The position numbers were made by a program, and so were the translations under genes. From positions 151,111,640 through 151,171,639 of the forward strand of contig CM043955.1 in assembly GCA_014529385.2 (NCBI GenBank): a DNA stretch of 60,000 nucleotides, read 5' to 3'. Position 1 is the stretch's first letter. Each line of letters begins with the position of its first letter. This stretch comes from Adiantum capillus-veneris (lineage: Eukaryota > Streptophyta > Polypodiopsida > Polypodiales > Pteridaceae). Positions 25,101 through 36,989 of this stretch are shown here, piece after piece. The notes under the pieces are model-generated. The model was not told the origin of the DNA, did not search any database, and worked only from the letters and a program-made list of their open reading frames with translations.

Positions 25101-26472
25101 GCATCTCCTCAGTCACAAGACAAGGCATCTGTGCCCAGACCTGCTCCCTGCATGCATCCTGTCTCTCTGACTCGGGCTCAGCCGACAGTAGCTCACGGTA
25201 AAAGTCAGTAGCAACTGCACGCATATCCTCTGGCTCACAAACAACTGACCCATCGGATCTCCTCAACTGATTGACCTTGGCATGCGAGTGCCGAGGTCCC
25301 ACTGTCTCAAAAAAAACACCTGTCACTCTGTCACCCACCTGAGTCCACTGAGATGCCTGTCGGTGGAAGGCAAACTCATGGCGCCTCTCCTCTGTGCAAG
25401 CAAGCTCCTGTCGAACCTGCTGTAGCTGCTCCTCCAACCATGGACTGTCTGGATGCTGCTCCTGCATCCTCTGTAGTGAAGCAATGCCTCGTCTGAGACG
25501 CTGCTCCTCCTCTCTCGCTGCAGCCCGTCGAGCCAAAGACTCCTGGAGAAAGAAGTGGCTAAGCTGAGCTAGGCCTGAGGCCACTCTGTCTGCAGGTGGA
25601 GCCTGGCTGTCCATGCCCTCTGTCCATAGAGCCTCGACCCTCTCTCTGAGTGCCGAGTCCAACAAGACCCGCTTTGGGATGCGAAGCATCGTGCTCCCAC
25701 TCCTCTGCCTGTCTGCCACTGTGAGGATCACTGGTGCATGGTCCGAGAAGGATGTCCCTGCCAGGATGCCCACTGATCCCCCCAAGTCACTGAAGTGGTC
25801 ACTAGTGTAGAAGCGATCTATGCGCGATAGATTCACTCCTCCCACTCTGCGGTCCGATCTAGAGAAGGCAAGACTCTCTGGAGGCCTCACAAAGCCAGAA
25901 TGCTGCCATGTATCCGAGACCCTCAACGTCATACAAAACCTCTCCCAAGCTGCTAACTCGACTCCATGCAAAGTAGCATGGCTGCCTCCGATCCTGTCAG
26001 AAGGGTCCTCCAACATGTTGAAGTCCCCTCCTACACACCACTGGTCAACCTGTGGCAAAGACTCAACAATCTGTGACCAAAACTCTGCACGAGCACTCGC
26101 CAGATTAGGCGCATAGATGTTCAGGAAACCCACAAGGCTACCCTGAACCTGCATAGTAATCCACTGAGCCCTGCCTGGTACAATAATCCCTTTGCCCACA
26201 ATGGCCTGTTGTAATGAGTCCGCAATAGTCATACATACCCCACCCTGGATGCCTCCAGGTCCAAAAGCAGCTGACCAAAATGTATCATAGCGTCCACGCA
26301 AAATCTGACCACATCGCCGAATGCGGCTCTTAGACAAATGTTGCTCCTGAAGCATAAGGAGATCAATCTCTCCTCCCACAAGGCAACGCTGAAGCTCCTG
26401 ACGCAATCGGCCCCGCTGTCGCTGAAACTGGGGCCCACCTAGTCCCTGCACGTTCCACGAGACGATCCTCAT
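22120..26472 (-). pseudogene. LINE-B1 ORF2: endonuclease, reverse transcriptase, zf-RVT
   Basis: Starts MRIVSWNVQGLGG (AP-endonuclease), with GDFNML, LSRIDRF and FSDHAPVIL motifs to about 25660. RT: PKEGGSLDEIRQWRPITILN, QTGFVKERSILDNIFT, LLDFEKAYDRVDW, GCPLAPFLFLFYAEAMS. The catalytic box is FADN at 24322-24330 where FADD is expected. The zf-RVT motif CTACDQLVESQRHCLWDC lies near 22640-22690. Two in-frame stops: TAA at 24982-24984 (LINE-B2 has Tyr there) and TAG at 22627-22629 (a Gln in related proteins). Otherwise ~1450 codons are open. Its ATG overlaps the ORF1 stop as ATGA. About one base change at each of three codons would account for its inactivity. Confidence 0.9.
26469..26472 (-). 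promoter_or_regulatory. ATGA stop-start overlap, LINE-B1 ORF1/ORF2
   Basis: ORF1 ends CCA TGA and ORF2 begins ATG AGG, sharing ATGA. LINE-B2 keeps the same ATGA at 57830-57833. Overlaps of this type are known to support termination-coupled reinitiation in some LINEs (for example SART1); here it is inferred. Confidence 0.65.
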
Positions 26473-28377
26473 GGGGAGCGAGAGAGAACAGATGTTGCCA
26501 CAGCAGCAAGACGAGCTATCTTCGAAGCAGGCTTAGATGGGGAGTAATCCGCATCCGAGCGTCCTCTAGATAGGCGAGACTGCAGTGAGTGCCTGGTCCA
26601 AGCCCAAGTAGAGCGAGCCGTGCGTAAAGCAACCTCCTCTGTCCAGGAGTCCTCATGAATGAATACATAGCAAGGCAAACACTGCGTATCAGCAAAAAAG
26701 TACACCACAATGTGTCTACATCCTGCAGAATCTGGGGGTGTCACCGCAAACTTGGCCAGTGGCCACAAAGTCTGCAGCAAATCTGTAATGCCAAGTTCTC
26801 CCATGTGGTGAGAGAACTCGACAACCTGTGTATGCAACCATCCCACCACTGAGTCGAGGGACCACTCTGTCTCAGTCCTGCCACATAGGGGGAAGGAGAA
26901 ACCAACTGCTGAGTCCAAGGCCTCTGTCCCCCTAGCGGCGAGGAACAAAGCGTGGACTCTGAAGCAGGCTGCCTCGTGGTCTGCTGCGGAATCGCCAAGA
27001 AAACGAGTAAACCCGTAATCGAAGAAATCCCAGCGGCGTCGGAGGTCAAAGCTCGTCAAACCACGAGGGATAGCTGCAAGAGGAGAAGTCTGAATCTGCA
27101 GTGGGGGCCGCATGAAGGGCTGACCCTCTCTCGCTAGGCGACTCGTGGCGAAGGCGCTGCCAAGAGATCTCCTGGCGGCCGGCAAGGGTCCAGTCTCCTG
27201 AGCCGACTGTGGTACTGAAGCAGGAGGAGGGGGAGAAGGGGCTGGGGGGGGGGGGGGGAGAGGAGAAGCGGGGTGGGGCGGCAGAGACATGGGGGGGGCG
27301 AGGTGGGGAGTGAGCGGTAGCAGAGGGCGGGGGAGGGTATGAGGAGGAGGAGGGGAGATCGGAAGGCGGAGCGGCTAGCGAGGGTGAAGCGGAGGTGGTG
27401 GCTGGCGTAGGGGGCTCCTCCTGCTCAAGAGGACCAAAGCGGTTCCCCGTGGGAACCCACTGCTGCTGAGTAGGCACCTGGGGGCCACTCTGAGTGCCAG
27501 GCTGTCGCTGTGGCCCCCGGCGTCGACGGCCACAGGCCTGCTGCCACCCCTCCTCCGCTGGAGCCCCAGGCTCGGAGGGTGGCGCTGAATCTGTGCTCTG
27601 TGTCGCTGGCTGTGGCTGCGGCCCAGCCTTGGCAGGCTGGGGCTGAGGCTGGGGTGCGGGTCGTGGTCTCCTCCGTGGACAGGCCTTCGCTAGGTGGCCC
27701 GTCTGTCTGCAAATGAAGCACTGGTTCGGGAGACCCGAGTACTCCACACTCTGTCTAAACCAACCCCCACTCACCCGAGGCAGAAGGATGACCTTCGGGA
27801 GCGTGTGGGTATCTTTGACCAAAACTCGAACTGAAGGGATGCCAGCCGCCTTGGCAGCTACTGATGCTGCCGTACGAGGTGTCTCCAGGACAGTTCCGAT
27901 GGCGGAGCCAATCGTGGAGAGAAGTGGAAGGTACTCCCTCCGTAAACCCGGAAAGCAGACTGAGATGGGGATGTCCGCCTCCTCTACTAGCACATCCGAA
28001 GACGGTTCAAAACCATGTCGCCACTGTCGAAAGTGGGCGCGTGATGCTCGGATGGCCAATGGACTCATAGCTATGACCTTGGAGGCCATCTCGGAAGTCT
28101 CGAACTCAATCTGGTAGTACCCCCGTCCGAGAATCTGGACATCCAAGATCTTGCCCACCTCTGCGAGGAGGCGGGCCTGGAGAAGGTCTCGCAGCTCTCC
28201 TCTGCTGGGACGAGTGCCGAGAACCTTGCAGATGACAGAAGTCGCCTGTAAGCGTTCTACCTCTGTGGCAAGGCTCGCTTGCTCTGCCGGCGTAAGAGCA
28301 AGTCGAATGGTGGGCTCAGCGGGGTCGGGCGAGGGGGCTTCATTGGAGTCCCTCTGCGGTGGAGCATGAGCCGCCAT
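26469..28377 (-). pseudogene. LINE-B1 ORF1: DUF4283-like RNA-binding protein with CCHC knuckle
   Basis: M-AAHAPPQRDSNEA start at 28377. Residues about 35-200 match the DUF4283 type common in plant L1 ORF1 (GRGYYQIEFETSEMASKVIA; PISVCFPGLRREYLPLL). A CX2CX4HX4C knuckle (CFICRQTGHLAKAC) follows near 27690-27730, then a long Pro/Ser-rich linker. A run of G on the + strand (about 27246-27258) shifts the frame; the C-terminal domain (FDYGFTRFLGD.., LCGRTETEWSLDSVVGWL) continues in the next frame to 26469, and LINE-B2 conserves that frame. The natural product would be ~630 aa. Stop overlaps ORF2 start. Confidence 0.85.
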
Positions 28378-28618
28378 TTGTGTCTGCTACTGGTAAAGAA
28401 AAGGCGGAGGATCGTCGACGAAAAAAGGGGGGGAAGACCTGTTGGACCGAGCACGTCAATGGTGCTGGCGACGCCCGTCAAGCAAGAATGGAGAGGGAGA
28501 AGGCTAACGGTAAAAAGCATGCGAGGGGGGCGGACAGTGGGAGGGGGCGGGCTGGCGTGGTTGACTGCGGGAACTGCTTCAGGCTGGCTGGGCAGCAGGC
28601 AGCAACGGGGGGCAGCGC

Positions 28619-28718
<100 letters not shown>

Positions 28719-28942
28719 GCGGCAGGGAGAGCTGGCTGAGCTGGGCAGCGGGCAGCTGCGGGCTGCCAGTGCAGCGGACAGCAGCAGGGGTAGCGCGAGG
28801 GGAAGGGGGTAGCGCGAGGTGGACAAGCGGGAGAGCAGCGCGAGGGAGTGAGGGAGGGCGATGGCGCAAGGGGGAGAGGTGCGAGCAGCAGCAAGCCGAG
28901 TTCGTCCAGCTTCCTCGTGTAATGTGTCTCTTTGAGTGCTTC

Positions 28943-31190
28943 ACGGACAAACCACTTTCTTGGGCAAACCTATGCAAAGCATCCAAGTGACGTTGCATCC
29001 CCTCCGGAGAGTTGGAGATCAACACAATATCTTCAGCATATAACAATAGTGGAATCCATGTCCCTGCCAGCTGTGTACCTCTATCACCATCTCTCTCAAT
29101 GTAGTCAGAAGCCTCATCTACATACATACCAAATAGAGTAGGAGAGAGCGGGCAGCCCTGCTTCACCCCAATAGTGGAGTAAACCGGTGTGCATAGACCC
29201 TCTGGGGTGCGTACATGTCCCACTACTGACCTGTATAATGCCATGACCCCCCAAATGAGCTCTTTGGGTACTCCCATCTGCTGTAATCTGCGCATCAATC
29301 TAGCTCTGGGCACTGTGTCAAATGCTTTGCGGAAATCCACAAAGCTACAATAGATCCGTCTCCCATGCGCTCTGCCCTCCTCAATGATGGCTCTGAGTGT
29401 CAAGATATGGTCCAGAGTAGAAAAACCCCTCCTGAAACTTGCATGCCCGGCTGCGCGTATCCCCTCCCTCTCTGCCCATCTACTCAGCTGCTGCTCAAGA
29501 ATAGATGCGTACAACCGTGCCAATGTGTGTCCAATCATGATAGTGCGATAGTTCCCAGTCTCCATGGGGTCTCCCGACTTGAAGATGGGTACAATAGTAG
29601 ATAGGCTCCAAGTATCAGGCAAGCCCTCACACATGGCACGGTTAAACATAACCGCTAGAAGCTCTGCTAGTACATCTCTGGCATGCGTGAAATGCTCAGC
29701 CACTAGGCCATCATGATCATATGCTCTCCCAGTCCTCATCCTGTCAATGGCCTTCCTCGCCATCTTAGCGGTGAAAAAAGCACATGTGTGTGGGCATGGA
29801 TCGGGGGGGTTGGGAAGGGGGGGCTGCTCAGGAACTGTGTACAAAGATGATGCATACTGGCCCCAAGCCTCTGTAGAAGTGATGGTAGGGGGGGGGGGGG
29901 GGGGGGGGGGGGGTGCTCATGAAAGAGCCTCCATGCCTCACGTGATCCTGACTCAAGAATAGCTGGTATAGATCCTGCTCTAGGCGAGCCAAAAAAGCCC
30001 TCTTCTTCCGCCGCACTAGGCGTCGGAAGTCAATCTGTGACTGCCTGTGAGTGATGTCTCCCAAAAGCACCTCCTTCTGAAGTCTAGCTCTAGTGTCCCG
30101 GCATTCCTAATCATGCCAGCTGTTCTAGGGCATGCTTTCCGAACGGCTTCTCTGCTCAGGCTGGGTATGTGGGTATGCCTCTGTTGCTGCATCATGTAGT
30201 GTCTGTGTCAGTATAGTAGTAAGCTCCTCCAGAGGTCGCCCTGGATCCTCTGTGCACAGGCGTCTGTAGATCCCATCTATGTATACAGAGTCCGTCTCCC
30301 GTGTAAAGGTGTAGCGAGTAGGGGCTGCTGCCCGTCGCCTGTGTGCTATACTAAACTGAAAAGAAATGGTCAGAGACACAAGAGCATGGTCCACTGCCAC
30401 ACCAATAGGTCTGGGTCCAATTGTGAGGTCGTGGATACTAGAGATGAGGCTCGGCTGTGCCATGACATAATCCACTGTGCTGGCTCCATGTCTGTGTGGA
30501 AAGCACGTAAAACCCCCAGCAGCGGGAAATCTCTGTAGGCCATTCAAGATGACCAATCCATGTGCAGTCCCCATGTCTATCAAGTGTCGTCCATACTCAG
30601 TGTGTTCTCCATCCTGTGATAGTCTGGATAGGCCCGTCTCTGCAACATCCAACTCTCTCAGCATCTCCTCTGAAGTATCATAAAATACTGTCTGATGATG
30701 GGCAGTCCTAGCATTGAAATCCCCTAGAATGATGATGTCACCATCTCTAGAGAACTCCCATATGTCATCATCCAGAATAGAGAAGGGGGACTGTCCTCTG
30801 GGTGGTGCATACACTGACGTACTCGAGGGAAAGTAGCAAATAGCAATGTAAAGATATCTGCCTGTCTCCGCTCTCAATCTCACCCACATGTACCTAGCTT
30901 GCTCATCCCTGCGGGCTATATGTATCAATGGCTGCAACTCCTCCCTGAATAACACTGCCACTCCTCCTGAGCCTTGCCCTCTATGCTCTGATCGCGTCTC
31001 GTCTACAGGCTGTCTCCCATCTATATCCACTAATATGAGGCATAGATTGCCCCGGTGCCTGATGTGTCTCAGAGTAGAAGACGATGTCTCTTTCCGTATA
31101 ACTATCCTCAAAGGCACCCACATCAAGTCGCATAGATCCATTGCAATTCCAGGTGGCAACTTTGAGTGTGGTCCCATAGGTCTCGCACCG
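28943..31190 (-). pseudogene. LINE-A ORF2 N-terminal half, LA-5
   Basis: Endonuclease: VATWNCNGSM (about 31140), ARYMWVRLRAETGRYLYIAICY, GDFNART, STVDYVM, VAVDHALVSL. RT: NYRTIMIGHTLARLYAS, FRRGFSTLDHI, YCSFVDFRKAFDTVPRARL, GVKQGCPLSPTLFGMYVDE. The catalytic box at 29029-29040 reads YAED. Frame breaks near 31005 and 30100; a G26 run (29888-29913) replaces a short G5 found in LA-2. Inactive as it stands. Confidence 0.85.
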
Positions 31191-31193
31191 TCA
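31188..31193 (-). promoter_or_regulatory. Candidate readthrough stop UGA-CGG, LA-5
   Basis: ERCST then TGA CGG TGC GAG ACC TAT GGG, in frame with TLKVATWNCNGSM of the endonuclease. Confidence 0.5.
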
Positions 31194-32253
31194 TGTGGAG
31201 CACCGCTCTATAATCACCACTGGGCCATCTCTGTAGAAGGCCGTCTTTCCCTTCTCCCTTGCTGCTTGAATCTCTAGCATTACCTCTCTCATATGCGCCA
31301 GCTGTGTGAGAGTGAGGTCATCTCCAAGGAATATGCCCGTTTTCTTTAGTGTAGGGCGCTTCTTCAAGAAGTCCTTCTTTGCCTCCATGGATGGGAAACG
31401 GATGATTAAAGCTCCCCTTTGAAGTCTCCCCATTGCCTTGTGTTTTCTTCCCTACCCTCCACGCCTTTGTATGAGTAGCCTCACTACCCATCATGCGGAG
31501 AAGTTCTTCAACTTCCCCTTCCACATGATCTCGGTCTTTTAGACCGGTTACTCTTATATGCAATGCTCTAGTTTTCCTTCGTTGCTCTTCTTCTATAGTC
31601 ATGTTGATGATTGTAGGAGTGGGGACGGATGTGGTTTCTTTCCCTTTCCCTTTCTTAGTGACTTCTATCCATTTCTCGGCCTCATCCGCCTTCTTCTGTG
31701 TCTTCGTGATCACATCCATCCACGAAGATGGTCTTTACCACCTTCTGCTTCTCCTCCTCTGTGATCATCCGTACCTGCTCCTTGATGACCTTGATCTCGT
31801 CTATCACCAAGGGCTGAAATTCCCCTTCTTCCAGTCCACTGCTTACTCTATTCGCAAGTTCTCACTTGAGGGCTGTGACGTATTCTCTAAGTGCATGTGA
31901 TTCCGCCTTAAATGCTTGTAGCTCTGCGTGCAAGTCCTCTTTCTCCTTCTTCCGTTGTGCGCTTTCATTAAGAAACATTTGAAGAAGGTTGGCCTTCTCT
32001 TTCCACCCTCCGTCTCTGCTTTCCATTCTTTCATCTCCCTTTCCATTTGTGTTATCCGCTTGTTGTGAGCGCAAATTGCCTTCTTATGGGGCTTACATAT
32101 CGGCGAAATGATCATGGCCTCCATTGGCGAAGTGCTCATGGCCTCCATTGGCGATGCGCTCATGGCCTCCATTGGCGATGCGGATATAGCTCGATGCTCT
32201 GGCTCGGCTGAGTCCATGCGGGCAGGGCACACTAGAAACCTATCCAAAAACAA
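31191..32253 (-). pseudogene. LINE-A ORF1 protein, LA-5, frameshifted
   Basis: Possible start MDSAEPEHR near 32215, then three copies of a 9-residue S-A/T-S-PMEAM unit (27-bp repeats at 32108-32180), the coiled-coil-like NKRITQMEREMKEWKAE stretch, TKTQKKADEAEKW, the RRM-like part (ALHIRVTGLKDRD) and the IFLGDDLTLTQLAHMREVM end. At least three frame breaks. The N-terminus matches LA-1, not LA-2/LA-4. Stop is UGA-CGG. Confidence 0.75.
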
Positions 32254-32770
32254 GGATAGGCGAGCGAGGGTGTATCCCCCTCAGCTCGGCAAACCCCCCG
32301 ATGCGGGTGTATACATCAATTCAGCCCACTACGGGCGTAAGCAAAGCGAGGCAACTCAAATGAAGACCTTGCACTCGCTGTCCTGTGCAGTGGCCGAAAA
32401 ATGCACCCCCCCCCCCCCCCCCCCCCCCCCTCCCCCTCCAGCAGAGTCAACTCATGGCTCAGACAGGCCCCTGCGCAGCCCCCTCTGTGGGAGAAGCTCG
32501 CCTGCTGCAGCCTCTGCGTGTCCTGCACCTGCGCCCTCTTCAACCTGCGCACTGAACCTGCTGCAGTCTCTCCGCGCCTTGTACTTGCTGCGTCACCTCT
32601 TGCTGCCCTGCGTGCGTCACCTCTTGCTGCCTTGCATCTGTTGAGTCACCTGCAGAGAGAGAATCTCCCTGCGGGCTGCCTCCTGATGCCCGAAACCCTA
32701 ACACACAGGCAGAAATGAATTGCCCTGCGTGCTACCTCTTGCTGCCCTGCACCTTGCACCTGCTGCGAGA

Positions 32771-34398
32771 TAGAACCTTACGCAAAGAACCTTGACCCGT
32801 TCTTCCTTGCTCTTCCTAGACCCTCCACGTGCTGGACCCGGTACCATATGCTCTCATGGAAGCAATATAGTTCTTCTGTATGTTAACTGTGACCGAGATA
32901 CATGGATGACTTCTTACACATTCTAGAGTGGTGATTGGCCAACTCAAGGTTTCGTAACATTTCCTTGAGATAGAGACTAGCTGAGCAGGTCAAATTTCTA
33001 GAGACGAGGATATGCAGACTATGCCGAGACGCGGTGGATGGTGAAGCTAGAGCAACGATGGCATCAGGCATTTCAGGAGCCCCACACCAAGGAGTGGCTC
33101 TTTGACACTTCGGTTACCCCCGCTTTGATGGATGCTGCAGTAGTATGGACCTCTAGCTTATGAATAGCTTCATGGACACAGATTGAGAGATTACACTATG
33201 TATGATATCACACTTGCTCCATAGCAAGCCCGTGGTGCCCCATCACATTTCTAGAACGGAGCTAGCTACTTCACCCATGTTAGTTGAAGCGCTGTTTCAG
33301 ATCGTCTGCTTTATCCAGAGGATGAGTGAGTTATCACCAGATAGACCAATGAGAATCTAGACAGCTCTTAGAGTCAAGCGAGCAGGGGTCTTGGTATTCA
33401 GAAGTCATGCACTGGTTCGCAGCACATGGGTGAGCAGCTGACAAGGAAAGTGATTACCACCCTTTTAGTATGACATGGACTCACTCATCCACCTCTCACA
33501 CAGTGAGAGGAACAGAGTCCTCATATAGGATTTTTATGGCAACTCTACATCAGGATGAAATGGATCACACCTACACAGCCTCTTCCTCCTCACACAGGCT
33601 AGAGATAGAGGCAAGTAGAGCTGCAGTAAGTAGTTCATGTTCCTAAGCAGCGTGGATTTGTCAACTATGCAAAGAGGTGAAGAGTGAGAAGCAGTTTGTA
33701 TGCACATGTAGAGCATATTAGGGCACGAGAGGCAAGTATGAGACTCTATTCACATGACAGCCCACTCTTACTGGAGATACATCGACATAGAGAGACACTG
33801 TTAGAGCCCATAGCAGCATCATTAGAGGGTGTGATTCTGTCTTCTTCCAGCAGCTCACAACCCCACCAGCACCCCCATAGAAGAATTCGTCACCGCACAG
33901 CATTCTGAGATGATCAGAGCTAGGAGATGATCAGTATCTCCAGGATATAGAGTTTGTAGAGCGGACAGGTCTAGGAGATCCAGACTTGGCATTAACAGGC
34001 TGTCCAAGAGAGACGAGTCCAGATGATGGCAGACCCAGCAGCATTCATACTAGGTGCTCTCTCACCCTAGAGCCACCTGTGTATCATGTATTACACCCCC
34101 AATTTGGTACAGGATGGAGCTAGCTTGTTTGATGCACTCTTATGATTGTATTACCTTGAACATATAGACATGCATTTCTACCCCTAGTAATAGAGCTCCA
34201 TCCCCCCTCTCGTGTATCATGTACCTCAGCTCTCCAGGGACTCTATGATTTTCCTTATGGGCCTTTTGTCCTTTAACCGATGGACGGAGGACACGCACAT
34301 GTACATCTGATGGACGGAGGACACACACGTACACATCTGATCTGCCTCATAGGCCAACTTCGTCGTCCTCTAATAGACGTAAAAAAATCTTTCTTTCC

Positions 34399-34443
<45 letters not shown>

Positions 34444-35268
34444 TTCATAGTTTGAGAGTAGTGACTGGGCCGCTGAGGGTCTACTCGCACCCTGTACAGA
34501 TTGACGTAGGAAAAGCAGCAGGCATTCTGTTAGTGGCAAGGATATGCAAGCTATGCAAACGAAGCAAAGAGCAGGTAGAGAGTGAGGCTCGGTGTGTCTA
34601 TTATAGTGATATCATGCCCATCACCCTTCTTCTCTTCGTGGTGGTAGCTTCTCACTTTCTTTTTCCAGGCAACTTGTTGGGCCACTTGCTTAGCCTGCTT
34701 CTAGGTTGAGGCTACTGCTCGTTGCTTTGCATTCTTGCCTTCGAGCTTGCATGCTGCCATTTTGGTTTTTGCCTGGTTTTGGGGTTTCTTTTTTTCTGTT
34801 CAGCTCTCGGGCCCTTTCTTGTAGAAGTCTTGGATTCCTCCTTGTGGCTTCTCACTCATCTTCTTCTTGCTCACTGGATAGAGCTAGTAAATCTGCAAAG
34901 CATGATTGTATACCTGATGCATATAGTGTTGCATTTAGAGCCTGTAGAGATAGAACCTCATCCACCCCTTGTTGCTTTGAGGCTTCTGTTTGGACTAGTC
35001 AGTTATTTCTGGTAGCTGCATCGTTGGGTAAAAAGGCTACTCTGATCTGAGTCTAGAACCCAACTTATCAAGAGGAGAGTCTCTTCTTGTCTAAAAGAGG
35101 AGTGCATAAAAAACCTAGCCTCTGATGAAAGTTTGAATGACGTCTATACGAGCATCATTGTAGTTACAATAGTATTACATAGTGAGATTGAATCATGTGC
35201 AAAACCACTTTTTTGACATGTGACACAGTGTGCTGCTTAACACTAACGGGGTGATTTTTTTGGCACAG
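32771..35268. other. Unassigned 2.5 kb upstream of the host exon
   Basis: No protein domain, LTR or LINE recognised on either strand. It contains a C44 run (34400-34443) flanked by T/C-rich sequence. Short ORFs here (60-114 codons) show no family resemblance. It may be intron or upstream sequence of the host gene at 35269; I looked for an upstream exon (for example one carrying a KPxxYMNxSG-like motif) and did not find one. Confidence 0.5.
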
Positions 35269-35342
35269 ATGTACGATGACACAGAGCTAGAATTTGGTCT
35301 TATGCGCTTACAAACAAGAGGTGGAACTACTAGTAATAATGG
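35269..35342 (+). CDS. Peptidyl-tRNA hydrolase-like gene, internal exon A
   Basis: 74-nt exon. Acceptor: branch-like CACTAAC, a T-rich stretch and GCAG before 35269; donor GG|GTAAGA at 35343. It encodes MYDDTELEFGLMRLQ-TRGGTTSNNG. This matches the Pth/CRS2 family block around the catalytic Asp (YDD) and the GGHG.HNG loop. Peptidyl-tRNA hydrolases cleave peptidyl-tRNA released from ribosomes; the plant CRS2 branch also serves chloroplast group II intron splicing. The exon ends in a split Gly codon (GG|T) completed exactly by exon B at 52197. Odd point: the family's GGHG.HNG reads GGTTSNNG, with both His lost, so this may be a diverged paralogue or a decaying copy. Upstream exons not found. Confidence 0.72.
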
Positions 35343-36036
35343 GTAAGATCTTATGAATATTTTATGCTCTTCCATTGTTTGTTGGAAACGTGATTATTAG
35401 CTCTTTTTTTTGTGAATAGCACTCAAGATGCTTGAAAATTGCAACTAAGTGATGGAAACGACCATCGTGAAAGTTGTCTGAGAATGAGGACTGCATTCTG
35501 CAATCCTCACCTGGAAGCACCAATGGCTTTGTATTGAACAGAGAGTTTGAGATATTATTGACAGATCATATATGTGCATAAAATTGACTCAGTTTAGGTT
35601 GATATCTAGAACTAATGTTCAATTTGCTCTACCTCTGCATGTATGTGTAGGATTGTGGGCATGGTTTAATGGAACTGAGGAAGAAGGGGTCAAATTTGGA
35701 AAAAAACATTCAACAATCACTGGAGCCTCTCTCATCTGAACCTTTCTACACCTCTTTCAAATCTCTCTTCCTCTAGCTCTCTCCAGCTTTGTTACTTACT
35801 CTGTCTTGTGTCAAGTGCAGCTTGGTTTACTCGTTAAAGTGCCTGAAACCGTGAGATATTCTGACCTCTCCTACCTCAAGCAAAGCAGTGACCAGGAACG
35901 ACAAACAAAGAACAATCTGTGACACGTCTCTTTCATATTTGGAAGAGAATTGGCAAGATTTCTAACAAAGGATGAATAAAGAATCAGCAAAAGGGATCTG
36001 ATGTGGTCTGTGACATCTCTCTTTCACGATTTTGAA

Positions 36037-36304
36037 AAAGGGGGGTCCCCTCATAGAGTTCTTCTATTGGTCCAATGCATGAATGCTTTATAATGTAGTG
36101 GAGGAGAAGGGGAGGGGGGTTCTCCTCAAAGAGTTCCTCTTTCAGGTTCTGAGTTTTGAGGGCATCGGAATGTTCCACTGAGTTCATAGACCTCGTGTGA
36201 ATTGGGACAAGGTTCATAGTGTGCACTGTAGGATTGTCAACATGGCAGTCAGTAGGAGGATGCTATTGGGCAAAGCGGAGGTCAGTGTGGGTGGGTGTGT
36301 GTGT

Positions 36305-36335
<31 letters not shown>

Positions 36336-36560
36336 GGAGGGGGAGGGGTGGGGGGGGAGGGGTCTCTTCGAAGAGTTCTTCTGTTGGTCCAATGCTGGAG
36401 GAGAAGGGGAGGGGGGTCCTCCTCAAAGAGTCCTCTTTCAGGTTGCGAGTTTTGAGGGCGTTGGAATGTTCCACGGAGTTCATGTATCTCGTGTGAATTG
36501 GGACAAGGTTCATGGTGTGCACTGTAGGATTGTCAACATGGCAGACAGGAGGAGGATGGT
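36037..36560. repeat. Local tandem duplication with GT/G tract
   Basis: About 220 bp at 36037-36263 recurs at 36350-36550 at high identity (shared CTCAAAGAGT, GTTTTGAGGGC, GGACAAGGTTCAT blocks). Between the units is (GT)n then a G-rich tract (36298-36360). ORFs spanning it are not conserved genes. Confidence 0.85.
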
Positions 36561-36989
36561 ATTGCGGGGGCACAGGGGGGATGTTGGCAAAAGGAGTGGC
36601 ACGGAAGGGGGTGGAAGCCATGTGTGCCAAACATTGCACTTGCAAAGCTATGGTTCATTTAGTAGTTTTCAAATTTGCAGTTCCAGATGACATGTTAATG
36701 AGTTTCATGGAGTTTTGGTATTTTCAAAATTGAAGATAATATTTTTAATAGTACAATAGGATGGGCGTCTCAGCTATGTCTAGCCACTGTGAACTAAGCA
36801 CCTAGTTTAGCACGCTTATGAATTCCTCTACAGAGGACACCAGGCTTATGTGTAACCTATCTTGTGGGATCACCACACTTGTACTGCAAACCCTTGGCTG
36901 TACTTACTTGGACACATAGGCTAGTGGGATGGTGGTGTGGCATGCCAATCCTTGAGGTGTGGCAATAGGCCGTGAAACAAGTGAAAGGG

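Larger units (their letters stand above)
28943..32770 (-). mobile_element. LINE-A copy LA-5, 5' half
   Basis: Continues LA-5 upstream of LINE-B1: RT and endonuclease (28943-31190), UGA-CGG boundary (31188-31193), ORF1 (31191-32253, frameshifted) and 5' UTR to about 32770. The 5' end is estimated from where similarity to the GCTGC-rich LA-2 leader stops; a degraded GAGATAGA lies there instead of a clean GA run. Confidence 0.8.

Noticed and set aside
32108-32644. 178-codon + strand ORF with MASIGD repeats
   Set aside because: Antisense to the LA-5 ORF1 N-terminus and leader; the repeats are the 27-bp units read backwards.
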